Assembly (NCBI GenBank): GCA_029532415.1
Contig: JAQOTA010000019.1
Coordinates: forward strand, 420,333-484,332
Direction of reading: 5' to 3'
Length of the DNA stretch: 64,000 nt
DNA from: Marasmius tenuissimus
Lineage: Eukaryota > Basidiomycota > Agaricomycetes > Agaricales > Marasmiaceae
Numbering within the stretch: position 1 is the stretch's first letter; every line of letters begins with the position of its first letter. The notes under the pieces are model-generated. The model was not told the DNA's origin, did not search any database, and was given only the letters and a program-made list of their open reading frames with translations. Shown here piece by piece: positions 10,381 through 21,570 of this stretch. The position numbers and the translations under genes were made by a program.

Positions 10381-12227
10381 TCAGAATCTTGGGGATTTGC
10401 GCCGTGAGTTGAGGGCCTTGATTGATTTAGCTGATGATGATGATAAAGATGTCGGTATTACAGCGACAGTGTGAGGGCTGTGAGGCAGCATACCAGACAT
10501 TGGGATATCTCCTCGTGGGAGGCACTTACTGCCTCACAAATTCGTTTCTGCTCGGCTGCATTTGGTTCGCGCTGATAGTGATTCATCCACAACCTCAATA
10601 TTAGCTTGACGAGCTTGGCGCGCTCCTCTGAACTCTTTGCCGAGTCTGCTGTTTCGCTCAGCGCTGCGTCTTTTGTCTGCCAAATTGGCATCTCACCGTG
10701 AATCTGTTCGTCTTTGCTAAATGACGACCGAAACCATCTCTAGGCGTCCACACAACAGAAGCAATCAGTATTACATCAGACCAAATATCTGAATAAAAAC
10801 ACACCTCCAATTCTGTGGTCGACATACCGAGCAACTCTGACAACAGTTCTCGGAAGGCTTCGTTCGGATGCTTGTGTAGTTTCTCGATACGAAATAGTAT
10901 ATCGTGCTGGTTGGGTATCTTGGATTGGCTACTGTCATCTGACCGGTCCTCATCGGATGGCAGATCACCAATAGCCGAAGTGTTTGAGCGGCCTGAAATC
11001 GCAGTTCTCTCGGATACTTGTGGTATGGCATCGGACACAAGGAAGGTAGGAGAATCTGGTGATTGAGAACGAGGGGTGCTGATACCGCGAAAGCGATAGT
11101 TTTCCGCCGAGGGAAACTGATACGTTACGCCTCCATCTTCTGGAAAATATGCTCTCCAGTACTCAGGAGTATCTCCCACGTTTTGACCAGACTGAACGCC
11201 GTTTCTGGTTATAATGAAACCATTAACGAAGACAGCCTGGTCCTCGACTCCAGTCGGATTTTGGATATGCTTGTATGGATAGGAATGATAGTCAGCCTTG
11301 TTGGCGTACTCCCAGCTGTAAGTGCGACCACCATTTTCCCCCGCCGACAATGCTGTGAGACGTAGGGAGACTGGCTGAGCTGGCGTCTGGCTCTCAAAGG
11401 AGCAAATACCCCATGACTGGCACTTCTCGACGGCCGTCACCAGATATAAGAAGTCATTGGGGTACAGATAACGTCCCCGCCACTCAGCAATATCGAACAA
11501 CCTCGCACCATACTGTATGGCAAAATCAAGGAAACTGCGCTTGTTAACGAGGGTTTCTCGCCGGCTACCATGGGGAAGGACCAGGATTGCACCCGGCTCG
11601 CTATGGTTCAAAGACTCGAACTGGTAGCCTGAGGATTGATGACTACATGGCCCGTAAGCCAATGATTACATTTGTGAGTTCACAATGGCACTTACTTAGA
11701 CTCTGGTAACCTCTGTGAATTCACACAGACATCTGCATGGTGATCTCGTTCGTGATTGTTTCTCCCCGTTATCTCTACCCCTCCTCTATAGAAAGGGAGG
11801 TTGGGAGGGTACCCGTCACATATATTGTAGAGACAGTCGAAGGGTAGGTTTGGTCTCATTATCCCGACATCTCCTATTCTGATTCCACCTGGTGGATTGG
11901 TTTCTGCTCCATTCGGATACCAGAGGGCGGAACCGTTGCCTCGTCCGGACATGAGCAACACATATCTCTGTTTCCCGGAGAGGTGATGATTGGAAGGGTT
12001 AAATTGAGGATTAAACTGAGCAGAGTGGGAGTTTTCAGGTGGAGCTGCGGGCAGATAGTAGACTGGGGCATGGGTGTTGTGGGTAACATCTACTTGACAT
12101 CAGCAACAAAATGGAAAGATAAGAAGGTAGGCGGCTTACCTCCTGAGACAGAGAAATGGTTAGTAAGCTGACTTCCCCCTACACTGCTGGCATTAAAATT
12201 GTTTCCTTCGCCTGTGCTGGGGCACAT
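10381..12227 (-). CDS. Uncharacterised Agaricomycete protein, possible homeodomain-like tail
   Basis: Five exons spliced by eye (12227-12140, 12092-11696, 11642-10805, 10739-10494, 10416-10381) give about 534 aa with all phases consistent. Exon 2 has 'IRIGDVGIM ... FDCLYNIC'. Exon 3 has 'GAILVLPHGSRRE', a 'NDFLYLVTAVEKCQSWG' block and 'VFVNGFIIT'. I recall this combination from a widespread mushroom-fungus family of unknown function. The last exons (LILRLWMNHYQREPN ... SHEEISQCL, then LNSRRKSPRF) have the spacing of a homeodomain, including an N-S-R-R-K end, but lack the usual Trp-Phe. The final 12 codons depend on a 77-bp intron; without it the protein ends at 10458. No signal peptide or membrane segment is seen. 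Confidence 0.6.
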
Positions 12228-13181
12228 TCCAATGGTGTTTGTATGGGGTTCCAAGCCACTGTCGCAGTGGGGGTTTATACTGTCTCTCAGCCTCTGGCGT
12301 CTAATCCATGCAAAGTTCTGTCATCGTCATGATGGTTACTCACGCCCTGCCTCCTCCTATAAATACTTAAGTTGTCCATTCGTTGAAGGTGTCATAGCCT
12401 CAGCAGCATAATTCACTCTCTAGCCCTTCTTCTATCCATCAAACCGGATGTACTGCACCAACCCATTACATGACATGCAGGCATGCACAAGGCCCTCCAG
12501 AGCATACTGGGACTTCCCCATGCTCAAGGGAATGGCAGAATCAAATCAGGTTTGCTCAGCCGAAGGGCAGCTGACGGAAAACACATTGGCAACACCTAGC
12601 AGTGGGTCAATCACAGCTTCCGCAATCACCACTTTGTCACCGCAAAGAGCTATATGCGATTGAATTGCTCGGGTCTGCCTCGTCCGACCCCATGGGCAAG
12701 AGGCCCGGGGATGGCTGAGCTAGTAGACAGAGTTCTATCTAGATATGGTACAGAGATTTGGTGCGTATGTGGACCCGACGAACAACACTCATCTGATTTT
12801 GGTACCCAGGGCTCCGTGCGTCCCGAAATGGTCAGCCGGTACGCCAAGTTCCCTAAATACATTGATCTTCCGATTCATTGAACTTTATATGAAAGCTCAC
12901 AGCTTTTTCAACCAAAAGCGGCTTTTAAGTCTCGAGGTGCTGCATAGCCTGTCATCTACTTTGCTTTCCGGCCCTCGCTATGTCGTTGCAACGCCTCCCA
13001 GGCTACACATCACCCACTCTGACGGTCCCTGGGCTCCTCGCTGGGCTACCCGCGAGCAGGGAGCATGCAGATTCGGAGTATGGGCATTTGCAATATCATG
13101 TATGTACCCAACTAATCATGCGCTATAATTTGACTCGCACCCGTATAGTTTACCAGGCTTCCTCGGGCAAAGATAACCCTC
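12228..13181. other. Intergenic between divergent genes
   Basis: Lies between two divergently transcribed genes and should hold both promoters and possibly an unrecognised 5' exon of the plus-strand gene. Frames here are short and have no recognisable domain. Confidence 0.4.
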
Positions 13182-15432
13182 ATGTCTCGCATATTTTCAT
13201 CCCATGTGGAGCCGTATGAATACTTGCGAAGGGGGACCAGCAAAAAAGACCTGTCAGCCATTAGAGTAGCACACCTCGCTAAAACCCCCGACCTGGGCTC
13301 GAGCACGAGCCTCCTGATATACTACACTGGAAAAGACGCAAGACGAGTGAGTACCAGCTACATCTGTACTCGAAGATACTACTGATATCTCTGGCCTTTC
13401 GAGGTCTTCAAACGTGATTTTGTACGGTTCGCTCATAATCATAAGTCAGTTTTCAATCCTTTGTTGCTACTTTCCTGACCTGCTTGGGACAGCGCGATGC
13501 TACTCGCCTTCGACGATTCTCCGGGAGTTCCGGTCATTATCTTCCAAGACGGTACTGAGCCTCCTTCTTCTGACCCGATTTTATGCAACTTGATAGACTT
13601 TGATTTAGCCTTGATTCCACTCGCCAATGTCATGGAGGTGCACGGTTATTCTCGACTAATGATGTTCTACATCGACTATCATCTTCAATTTCAGACAGTA
13701 CGTAGCCAACCCTGTCCATTTCATTCCCCTCAGACATCTCGATCCTATAGGAGCAAACTCGGAATTATGGAGAAACTTGGATCAATCCTCGAACCGGTGA
13801 AATCTGCACCGGAATTCCAGGGCCGAGACTCGAGTACACATGGGAAGCGTCACCCACTCCTCGAGCTGAAATCCACAATTCCGTGTCACCACTGCCTATT
13901 CGGGATTACGGGAACGACAAGATTATGGTCAAATACCTCGCAGAGTGCTTCACCGACTCGACATTTCTTTCTAGCTGCTACCTGATCCACAAGCGCGACT
14001 TTGAGGTCAACTGGCTTGAATTAACGACTGACTCGAGACTGAAATTATTACCCGGATCCGCAGTTTCGATGGCAGAACATGCGGTTATCGCGTTGTTTAG
14101 ATACTCTTCAGACCACGAGGCGTGGACAATTTGGGAGAGTAGCACTCGACCGGAGCTGTGTAGCAAGAGTGAAGAGAACATGAGGGACGGAACCAAGCGG
14201 TGGGTCGTGCCCCAAACCACCATAGCAAGCATGATTGAACACATGCTACCAGATATTCCTTTCCTAGTGCTTTTGAGAACTGGGATGAGCTTGAGTTCCG
14301 CTTCAAGTATGCCACAACCAAGAACTGGTTCAGTAATGCGGCGGCGTGGTGGCTGTCTCAAGCACCGAGCATTTTGAGACAGCGTCGTCTTCAGCCGTCT
14401 TCAGAGGACGTAGGTAAGTATTCAAATGAGTGGATTAATCTCCGTCCTGACCGGGTTCTCCTAGCCATCATCTACGGAGTGGACATAATCATATCAACGG
14501 TCCAAGACCGCCAAGTTCTAGACGGCATGGACCTCGCCAGAGACTGCAGGCCACTTCGTTCTAATCCCTCTGTTTTTCTGTTTCTGACTCCACCGCCCAG
14601 CACGTGGGGTATCCACGAAGTAGTGTTGTGGAAGGACTTGCAGCACATCTACTACTGGTCTTTCAGTCCGGATGGATCGACTCGACTGTCAGAAGTAGAA
14701 CGACAGGAATATGGGCTTCCCCGTCTCTTGATATCCTTTACGCCTCTTGCACAAACCTTACGCCGACAAATGTACTCTTCCATCACAACGTGGCAGCAGA
14801 GTAAGAATTTCAACCCAACTACGACAGACTTTTCAAGATCTCTCGACTTTCCTACCATGGAAGTCATAGGGGCGAAGCTCCGGGAGCTCCCCGAAGGTGG
14901 TTTCATGACATTCAGCGCTTCAGGCATGATGCTGAAGAGTCCGATTCATGTAGATAATCACATAGGCCACGATGCTGCTGACAACGCCAGTAGACCCACC
15001 GTGGTCGAACAAGGGAGACACTCCCAAACCGCTAGTTTTGCTCGAAAGAACACGCCGGGTACCACAGTGCTCGCAGTAGACGATTATACTCTGCCTCATC
15101 TTGGGAATGGGTATATCAACCATTATATGCTTGGAGTTTCAAAAACGGAACCTCCTCCTCAAATTGCGATTTCGCACGATGACGATCTGGTGCCACTGTT
15201 ACGGCCTCGAGAAATAGTAAGTCTCTCTGTGCCGGTAGTACCCGTGTATGCACTGACAAAATTATGTAGAACGGTGAAACTTGGCCGACACCAGAGGAGT
15301 TTATCGATAGGTTGCGTCAAAATTTTGACTTCGTTGATTCGGAAAAACATGGTATATTTTTCATTCTTCTCCATGTGATTGTGACTGAGCATCCGCTTAG
15401 GTGTCGTCTACACTCGACGGAGGGATGATTAG
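13182..15432 (+). CDS. Uncharacterised fungal protein, intact paralogue of the split gene
   Basis: Seven exons by eye (13182-13346, 13404-13444, 13493-13697, 13751-14199, 14268-15216, 15270-15351, 15401-15432) splice in phase to about 640 aa. Landmarks are FVRFAHNHN, GVPVIIFQDG, GETWINPRTGEICTG, a central block with AFENWDELEF, and a C-terminal block IYYWSFSPDGSTRLSE ... YGLPRL followed by WQQSKNFNPTTTDF. The order matches the broken gene at 781/7598-9364, so the two are paralogues. The family is common in Agaricomycetes as I remember it, with no assigned function. No catalytic motif, signal peptide or membrane segment is evident. The start at 13182 is the first in-frame Met of exon 1; the 'RGDI' region of the relative was not found upstream, so a further 5' exon may exist. 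Confidence 0.62.
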
Positions 15433-16372
15433 TCCAATACACAGCTGACGAGATCACACCTGTGGGTCCATAGTGGCTTCTGAGGGTTATTTGTAATCCG
15501 GTTCCTATTTATCTTAGTTTCGTCTTCCCAGTGTTCTTCTTCGTAGTTTACTCGGACCCCCGATTGCATTTCGAGCAAAATCTTGTTTGCACAACCCCAG
15601 TGCATTGGTCGATAATATGGTTATCATAGTGAGAATTAATGTGGTCTGACTGCTCTAAGGGTCTCCGCGTGACCGCTTCGAATGAAGCGAAGACAGGGCA
15701 GTTGTGATCGTCGCCTCAAATCTTCTGCTTCTTTATACCGTACTCGTTAGTGTTCGGGCAGATTAATGGAAAAGAGAAATAGGGCTATTGAATTATCATG
15801 CTCGCACAGCACGGGTCCTAGGTGCCATCTGTACAGTATCTGCACGGTATGTCTCCAGACGAGGCATCGGAGAAGCAGGGTGACCTCTTGCTCAAACGTG
15901 AATGTAAATGTTCAGCGTGAGGCACACTTCAAGGTCCTAAATCTTGCAATTTCGTGTGAAACGATCCTACGTATCAATACTTCCCACGCCATCGTGAGAG
16001 GCTCAGCAACTCCGTGAATGTTTGTAAGTTTCTGAATCCATCATGTAGCGACACACCTCTGACCTGTGGGAGGAAGAGAAGTGTATTACAAGGCATGGTC
16101 CACGTGCTGAACGCCGGTTCCAGGGTCATGGAAGGACCCGGACCGTCTCAATTCTTCATGTCAAAAGAAGCGAATAGAAGGCTATCAGGTTCGGCATATT
16201 GGATCGTGATTGGCCTCTCACTCTAATACACCCGACATGGCCTTCCCCGAATCTTGGAGCTATCTGCCCCCTAAATATCATGAACGCCGCGACCCATACC
16301 GACTTCATTCAGTTCCCAATTTCTCAAGTATATGCCGTGGCAGGGCCGATTCCTGCTCAGGAAGCGCAAGTG
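15433..16372. other. Intergenic, no gene seen
   Basis: Short frames only. Holds the 3' region of the preceding gene and the upstream region of the ICMT-like gene at 16431. Confidence 0.4.
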
Positions 16373-16388
16373 TATATACACTATAAAG
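16373..16388 (+). promoter_or_regulatory. TATA-like elements upstream of ICMT-like gene A
   Basis: TATATA at 16373-16378 and TATAAAG at 16382-16388, about 45-60 bases before the ATG at 16431. The spacing is close to that of the TATAAAAG before gene E. Confidence 0.45.
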
Positions 16389-16430
16389 GAACAAGGGAGG
16401 TAGTAGAGCTCGAGAGAATTCCCGATCGAT

Positions 16431-17265
16431 ATGGCCCTCATTCAGCTTTCAAACCTTTGTCTCGTCATCTTCTCCGGCTATGTATTGAACATCTCTTACG
16501 CTCCACCTTCAGGATCGCTCAAAATCCCTCCAGTCCCTACGACGGGGTCTCCATGGCCCGTGTGGAGGGAGTATCTGCTCGTACGCGGTTTTGGGGCTAC
16601 GCTAGTTCCAATTCAAAGGGTGAGTCGGGTCTGAACCATCCAACCAGATTTAGCTATGATCTCCTTGCCAGGTAGCTTACGTCGCTGTGACGGCTCTCGA
16701 GTCCGCGTATATCGCCTCCTCCATCTTCCATCCATCCTTGGTAACCTCTACCTCAGAGCCTGAGGGATCGACTCCTCCAGAAACAGACTCAACTGGTGTG
16801 ACCCTCCTCCCCTCTCCTACCAACCCTCGTCCTAGCCATCTTGCGATCCTTGGTCTCATAATTGGCATCTCCGGATGCCTTCTTCGAATCGCCTGCTACC
16901 GTGCTTTAGGAAGTGACTTCAAATTCGAAAACACGGCGGCCGAAAAACTCGTAACCACAGGACCGTATTCTCTGGTTCGACATCCGGCGTATCTGGGGTT
17001 CTGGTTGATCCTAGTCGGCCTGCCCTGGTATCACCTTTCACGAGGCTCGTGGATCGTTGAGAGTGGGTTCTTAGCCTGGCAAGTTGCGGGAGTGCTGATA
17101 GGAAAGATGATGGTGTATGGGTGGATTTTGATCTCGCTTTGTGTCGGAACTCTGTTGACGATCAGAGCGGGATATGAGGACAAGTTGTTGAAGGAACGGT
17201 TTGGGCGAGAGTGGAAAGAATGGAGTAGAAGAGTGAAGTTTAAAGTGATACCAAGTATATATTGA
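16431..17265 (+). CDS. ICMT-family methyltransferase-like membrane protein (copy A)
   Basis: Exons 16431-16619 and 16672-17265 give 260 aa. The family (isoprenylcysteine carboxyl methyltransferase/PEMT-like) methylates C-terminal prenylcysteines or lipids in endomembranes using S-adenosylmethionine. Visible features are N-terminal hydrophobic segments (about residues 5-22 and 65-82), a third near 120-140 (LAILGLIIGISGCLLRIACY), the SAM-binding signature LVTTGPYSLVRHPAYLG (RH at about 166-167), more hydrophobic segments, and a C-terminal YEDKLLKERFG ... VIPSIY motif. The intron follows a conserved Gln-Arg codon pair in phase 0, as in all copies here. Whether this divergent family acts on prenylated proteins is not shown by sequence; the single-copy housekeeping ICMT (Ste14) is probably elsewhere. 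Confidence 0.85.
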
Positions 17266-17970
17266 ATATTTGTCCGTAGTGTTTGCTTTATACTCACGGA
17301 GTGTAACGGGTATGGGGGTGGTTAGAACCCCGGATCCTCACTCTCGCTCGAAACTTGGACACGACAAGGTTTTATAACCACTGTAGGTACAGGTATGAGC
17401 AAAAGGAAGGACAAACAACCTGTACGTGTACGGTGTGGCTCAAATAGTAAAAGGTAGAAGGTATAGATAAACTGTAGATCATACCTAAATGGGGCATAGG
17501 CGTTGCACGGAGCGAGCGCGAGGAACCGCGAGGCCCGCGAGTATCACGACACAGAAGGTGTCTCGAATGCCAGTGCTCGGCAAACAACGGCTCCAGTCGT
17601 GGGGAAGACTGTTGTTTGAGCACTGGCTGGCAGACAAAGTTTCTATAATCGAGAAGCATTCACTTTCGATCTGGGCATGATTATCAGCTACCCAAATTCC
17701 GGGAGGTATAGATCATCTATACGAGATTTACTGAGGAATGAAGATCGTTGCAAATGTAGAGGGTACCTATGGGCTACCATCGAGATACGACAACTTGTAC
17801 AAGATATATGGGCTGGTAGTTTATACACAACCTAAAAGGGATATCGAGAAGATAAGATCGAGACGCCAGTTCCCGCTCGCACACCAAAAAACTCTTCGTG
17901 CAACATTCTGAGCAAAAGGTATCGAGAACTCAGCTTAGTCGCGGCCTCCAAGCTGAAGTAGACACGTACC
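17266..17970. other. Intergenic between convergent genes
   Basis: Separates ICMT-like copy A from the convergent F-box gene. No gene was recognised. GC-rich patch at about 17500-17600 with short frames only. Confidence 0.4.
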
Positions 17971-19172
17971 TCAGTGCTCCTGATCGTCACCAGTGTCGCT
18001 CTTGAGAGATAGATGGACCTTCCTCACGCCGCTCGAACCCTCTGTCTCAACTTCGATCAACAGCATATCTGGAAATGTCGTCTGGATATTCTCCAACGGA
18101 ATCGCTGTCGGTGCAAATATCTCCATCTTCTCGAGTGGGCAGGCTGATCGTTTTATGAGCTCCGATACCCGCGAAAGATCGAAAGGTTGCTTCGTGTTGG
18201 TATATAGCTTTAGAAACTTCAAGCTAGGGAGCATGAGGCGGTCAATGGCTCTGTCATATCCCTGAGGGAGACTCAAAGAGACGAGCTGCGGCAATACCAA
18301 GGGATCAGAAGACATTGGATGGAAGGCCCCGCCACAATGAAACGAATGTAATCTCTTCGCATCACATGAGATTATGGAGTCTTTCGATCTTGCCAGCCAG
18401 TCGACCAACGAGAGGTCGGCGGAGGACTCGAGAAATAGATGTTTTAGCGTTGTGAATGACTGCCCGTCGTAATGCGGCACGGTTTGGGAGGAGTAGATGT
18501 CACCAAGCGTCGGGACACGCAGAGTAGATAGAGAGGGTGTGTGCGAGAACCTCTTCAACAATTGGACGTGCATGCAGCCGATGGTCGTGATAGTGAGAGT
18601 TTCGAGGATTCGAAAAGAATCCAACCTGTCGAACGAGTATGCAGATCCAGAGGCTCTGCCTGAAAGTACCGAGACAGCACCCTGATATGGATCAATCTTC
18701 AATGTGGCTAACTTCCAGCGGTGGCTCTCCTCGAGTATGCAAGTCATCAGGGCTCCACTCAAATACGACGTGCGGGTATTCGATTGGGCGTCGGCGAAAC
18801 GAATTTCGAGAGCAAGACCTTTGGATCTCTGCAGCGCGATTGATAAACCTGCGATGGCATGCCGGTATGGGTGGCTTGGCTTTTCGACTTCGTTAAGATC
18901 TATGGAGATGAACGACCAGAGCTTTGGGCGGTCTGTAGCGATGGCGTTCCAGCGAGTACAGACTCGAGCAATGTTCTGAATGCGACCATTGTCTGACACG
19001 TACTCCTCGAAAATTCGTTCGAGTAATTCGTTCGGGAAACCGTCGATTGAAGAGATTTGGGAATCTAAAGGTCAGTGGATGGGTTAAAAAAGGGATATAT
19101 TGATAGCGGAACGCATCGTAACTGACCGTGCATAGAGAGGGAAATCGGCATTGAATTCGGATTGGAAGCCAT
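17971..19172 (-). CDS. F-box protein with leucine-rich style repeats
   Basis: Exon 1 (19172-19127) and exon 2 (19064-17971), joined over a 62-bp intron, give 379 aa. The F-box lies at about residues 20-60 (SIDGFPNELLERIFEEYV ... VCTRWNAIATDRPKLW). It is followed by irregular hydrophobic repeats (LETLTITTIG, LSTLRVPTLG, LKHLFLESS, LVSLSLPQG, LKFLKLYTN), the usual layout of basidiomycete F-box proteins. Such proteins link substrates to Skp1-cullin ubiquitin ligases; the substrate here is unknown. The single small intron near the N-terminus was chosen because it gives an ATG and an intact F-box. A truncated relative lies at 44435-45355. Confidence 0.82.
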
Positions 19173-20299
19173 GATTTTTGAGGATGAAAATGTGAAGAGA
19201 AAGAGAAAGACCAGAGACGAAATTTTTCGACTGGTTTAATATGAGACGAACCGTGACCTCACGTGGGCATGAGCGTGTTCAATCTCCGACTAAACTTGTT
19301 TTCTTACCCCCATCATCCCCACCATCGCTGTCGACCTCCGAAGCGACGCCCCAAGAACCTTTCTATCGCCCGGCTGCTTCTTCCATTACCCCCTAGACCT
19401 GATCCTGTAAAAGGTCCGACCCATGGCTATTCCAGGCCTTCGACAAAAAGCACGTGAAACAGGATGTTATGGGACGGATGGTAAGAGAGTGTGTGTACTT
19501 CTCGGTGAGCATGTGATTACCCCTATGATGGATACAAGGACCACCACCAAGCTCAACTTTTTGCTTCCCTTGCAGATGGCCCATTGATTTTACGTTGAAG
19601 AACAACTCAATTCGCAAGGAACTGTGCCTTTCCTTGTTTGTCTTGAGACCTGAGAGGTTCCTCTGAGAAGACATCCCCTTCGCAAGCCTTTTTCAGTGCG
19701 CAAGATCAACCCCATGCAAATATTCACCAACCTTTCATCATGATAGGCGATGTCTTTTGGAGTTGTAGAGGGTAGGGGTCATGGGCTGCTGTCGCTCGTA
19801 ATTGTTGTGCCATGCGGGTGTTCGACAGGATGTCTCAGGTGAGTTTCTCTTTCGGTGTTCTTCGTGTCGATCTCATCAAATTTAGTCCCAGATCGCACAA
19901 ACCTGAATCGGCTCTAATACCCTACTGCTTCTTGAAATGTGAAACTTGCTCGACTTTAGTTTTGAAATGAAGACTGTCAACTCCCGGCGTGCCTAGGAGG
20001 CAAGCACTTCGGCCTCTTCTTTACTTCCAGTTTCCACGAAACCGGTGTCCAGCTTTCCGCGACCCACCACTGCCCTAGTGCTGCCGCTCTGGTGGTGAAT
20101 TCCAACCGGCACGCACCCTTTGGAAACATCGACGCACAACCACGCACCATAAGCCATTAGCCTTTTCATCTGCTTGGCATGGATATCTCGAGTGCTTCAG
20201 GTTTCAAAAGCTTCATTCGTATACCCTCCATCAGGAACATAGACTCTGTGAAATGAAGGGATTCTTGGCGTTCGAGAGTCGTTTTGTAGGCTCTGGTGG
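19173..20299. other. Intergenic with faint duplicated segments
   Basis: No gene recognised. A stretch near 19280-19340 (TTCAATCTCCG and following) and one near 20200-20240 (AAAAGCTTCATT...ATACCCTC) resemble, in the same order, stretches near 41895-41960 and 42600-42640. This suggests an old segmental duplication. Confidence 0.35.
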
Positions 20300-21161
20300 A
20301 TCGCCATCGAGCTATCGAGGCTCAGTCTTGTTATCCTCTCCGGCTATGTGCTGAACATTTCTTTCTCCCCTCCAACGGGATCGATGAAAATACCTCCGAA
20401 ACCTACAATGAAGTCACCGTGGCCTGTATGGAGGGAGTATCTGATCATTCGCATTTTTGGGACTGGAGTTGGTCCGATTTTGAGGGTGAGTGAGGCAGCT
20501 CTTGATCGATACAGTGATAGCTAATCTCTAGTTTATCTTTCAACGACGGACTCTAATCAAGGCACCCTACCTCATCGCAACGGTTTTCGAGTCCGTGTAT
20601 CGCGTTATTTCAATCATTTATGGATCCCCGACGGCTGCACAACCCAATCTAAATATCTTTCCGAGTCCTAATTCACCCAACTCAAACTTAACCGGCTTCA
20701 CCCTCATCCCCGCGCCTTCCATCTGTCGTCCGGGTCTGCAGCCCATCATGGTCTCCTGATAGGTATAGCCGGGTGCCTTCTCCGGATTGCCTGCTACCGT
20801 TCGTTAGGGAGCAGTTTCACGTTCGAAAGATCAGCACCCAAAGAACTCGTAACCACGGGGCCGTGTGCTTTTGTTCGCCATCCGTCATATCTAGGACTCT
20901 GGTTGGCTCTCTTTGGCCTTCCGTGGTATCACCTCTCAGAAGGGGCGTGGATCATTGAGAGGGCTCTTCAATTGGCAGGTTGCTGGGTCGATCGTAGGAA
21001 GAGCGTTGGTATATGGGTGGGCAATATTTTTGGCTTCGGCGGCAGCCTTGTTGTCAATGAGAGCGGAATATGAAGATATGTTGCTGAAAAAACAGTTCGG
21101 ACGGGAATGGGAGGTATGGAGTAAGAAAGCGAAGTACAGAGTGGTTCCGGGAGTATATTAA
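20300..21161 (+). pseudogene. ICMT-like pseudogene (copy B)
   Basis: Clear homology to the five intact copies: exon 1 remnant 20300-20485 (LVILSGYVLNIS ... SPWPVWREYLIIR), intron 20486-20561, exon 2 20562-21161 ending VVPGVY. Three lesions are visible. The ATG expected at the N-terminus reads TGG. One base is missing near 20750 (atggtct where the family has atgggtct). Two bases are missing near 20960, in the ESG codons. The methyltransferase signature (TTGP then VRHPSYLG) is still readable, with GPCAF replacing the usual GPY. It is non-functional as it stands unless the sequence has errors. Confidence 0.8.
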
Positions 21162-21570
21162 GGGTCGTGTATCTCCGAGAATTACTTGGGCCTACGAATG
21201 CACTTGCTACAACACACCTATATGCCTACGTTCCCGTTGCGTTCCCGTGAATTTTGGCACCTTAGGCTGGGCTTGTGACAGCGGATCATCCCCTGATAGG
21301 TGGTATTTACGCAACGTGTGAAAATGGTCTGAGAGGCCATTCGCCGCTTCCGTAATGGGACATCACCGTCTCTCTCCTCCACCATCGAGCATCGATACTG
21401 CATCGGTACTATAATATACGCGTCTTTTACACTCCATACCTCGCGTTAGAATGTGCTGTGAGCGCCCTGCCGTGTAGAACTGCTTTCTACCAAGTATCCA
21501 TCCCTTCAAGCGCATACAAACTCCGCGAATCCCATTGCTCTTCCAGTTCTCCGACTACATCGACTACTCC
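21162..21570. other. Upstream region of the KDZ gene
   Basis: No gene. It may hold the left border of the transposon island, but I found no convincing terminal inverted repeat partner downstream. Confidence 0.35.
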
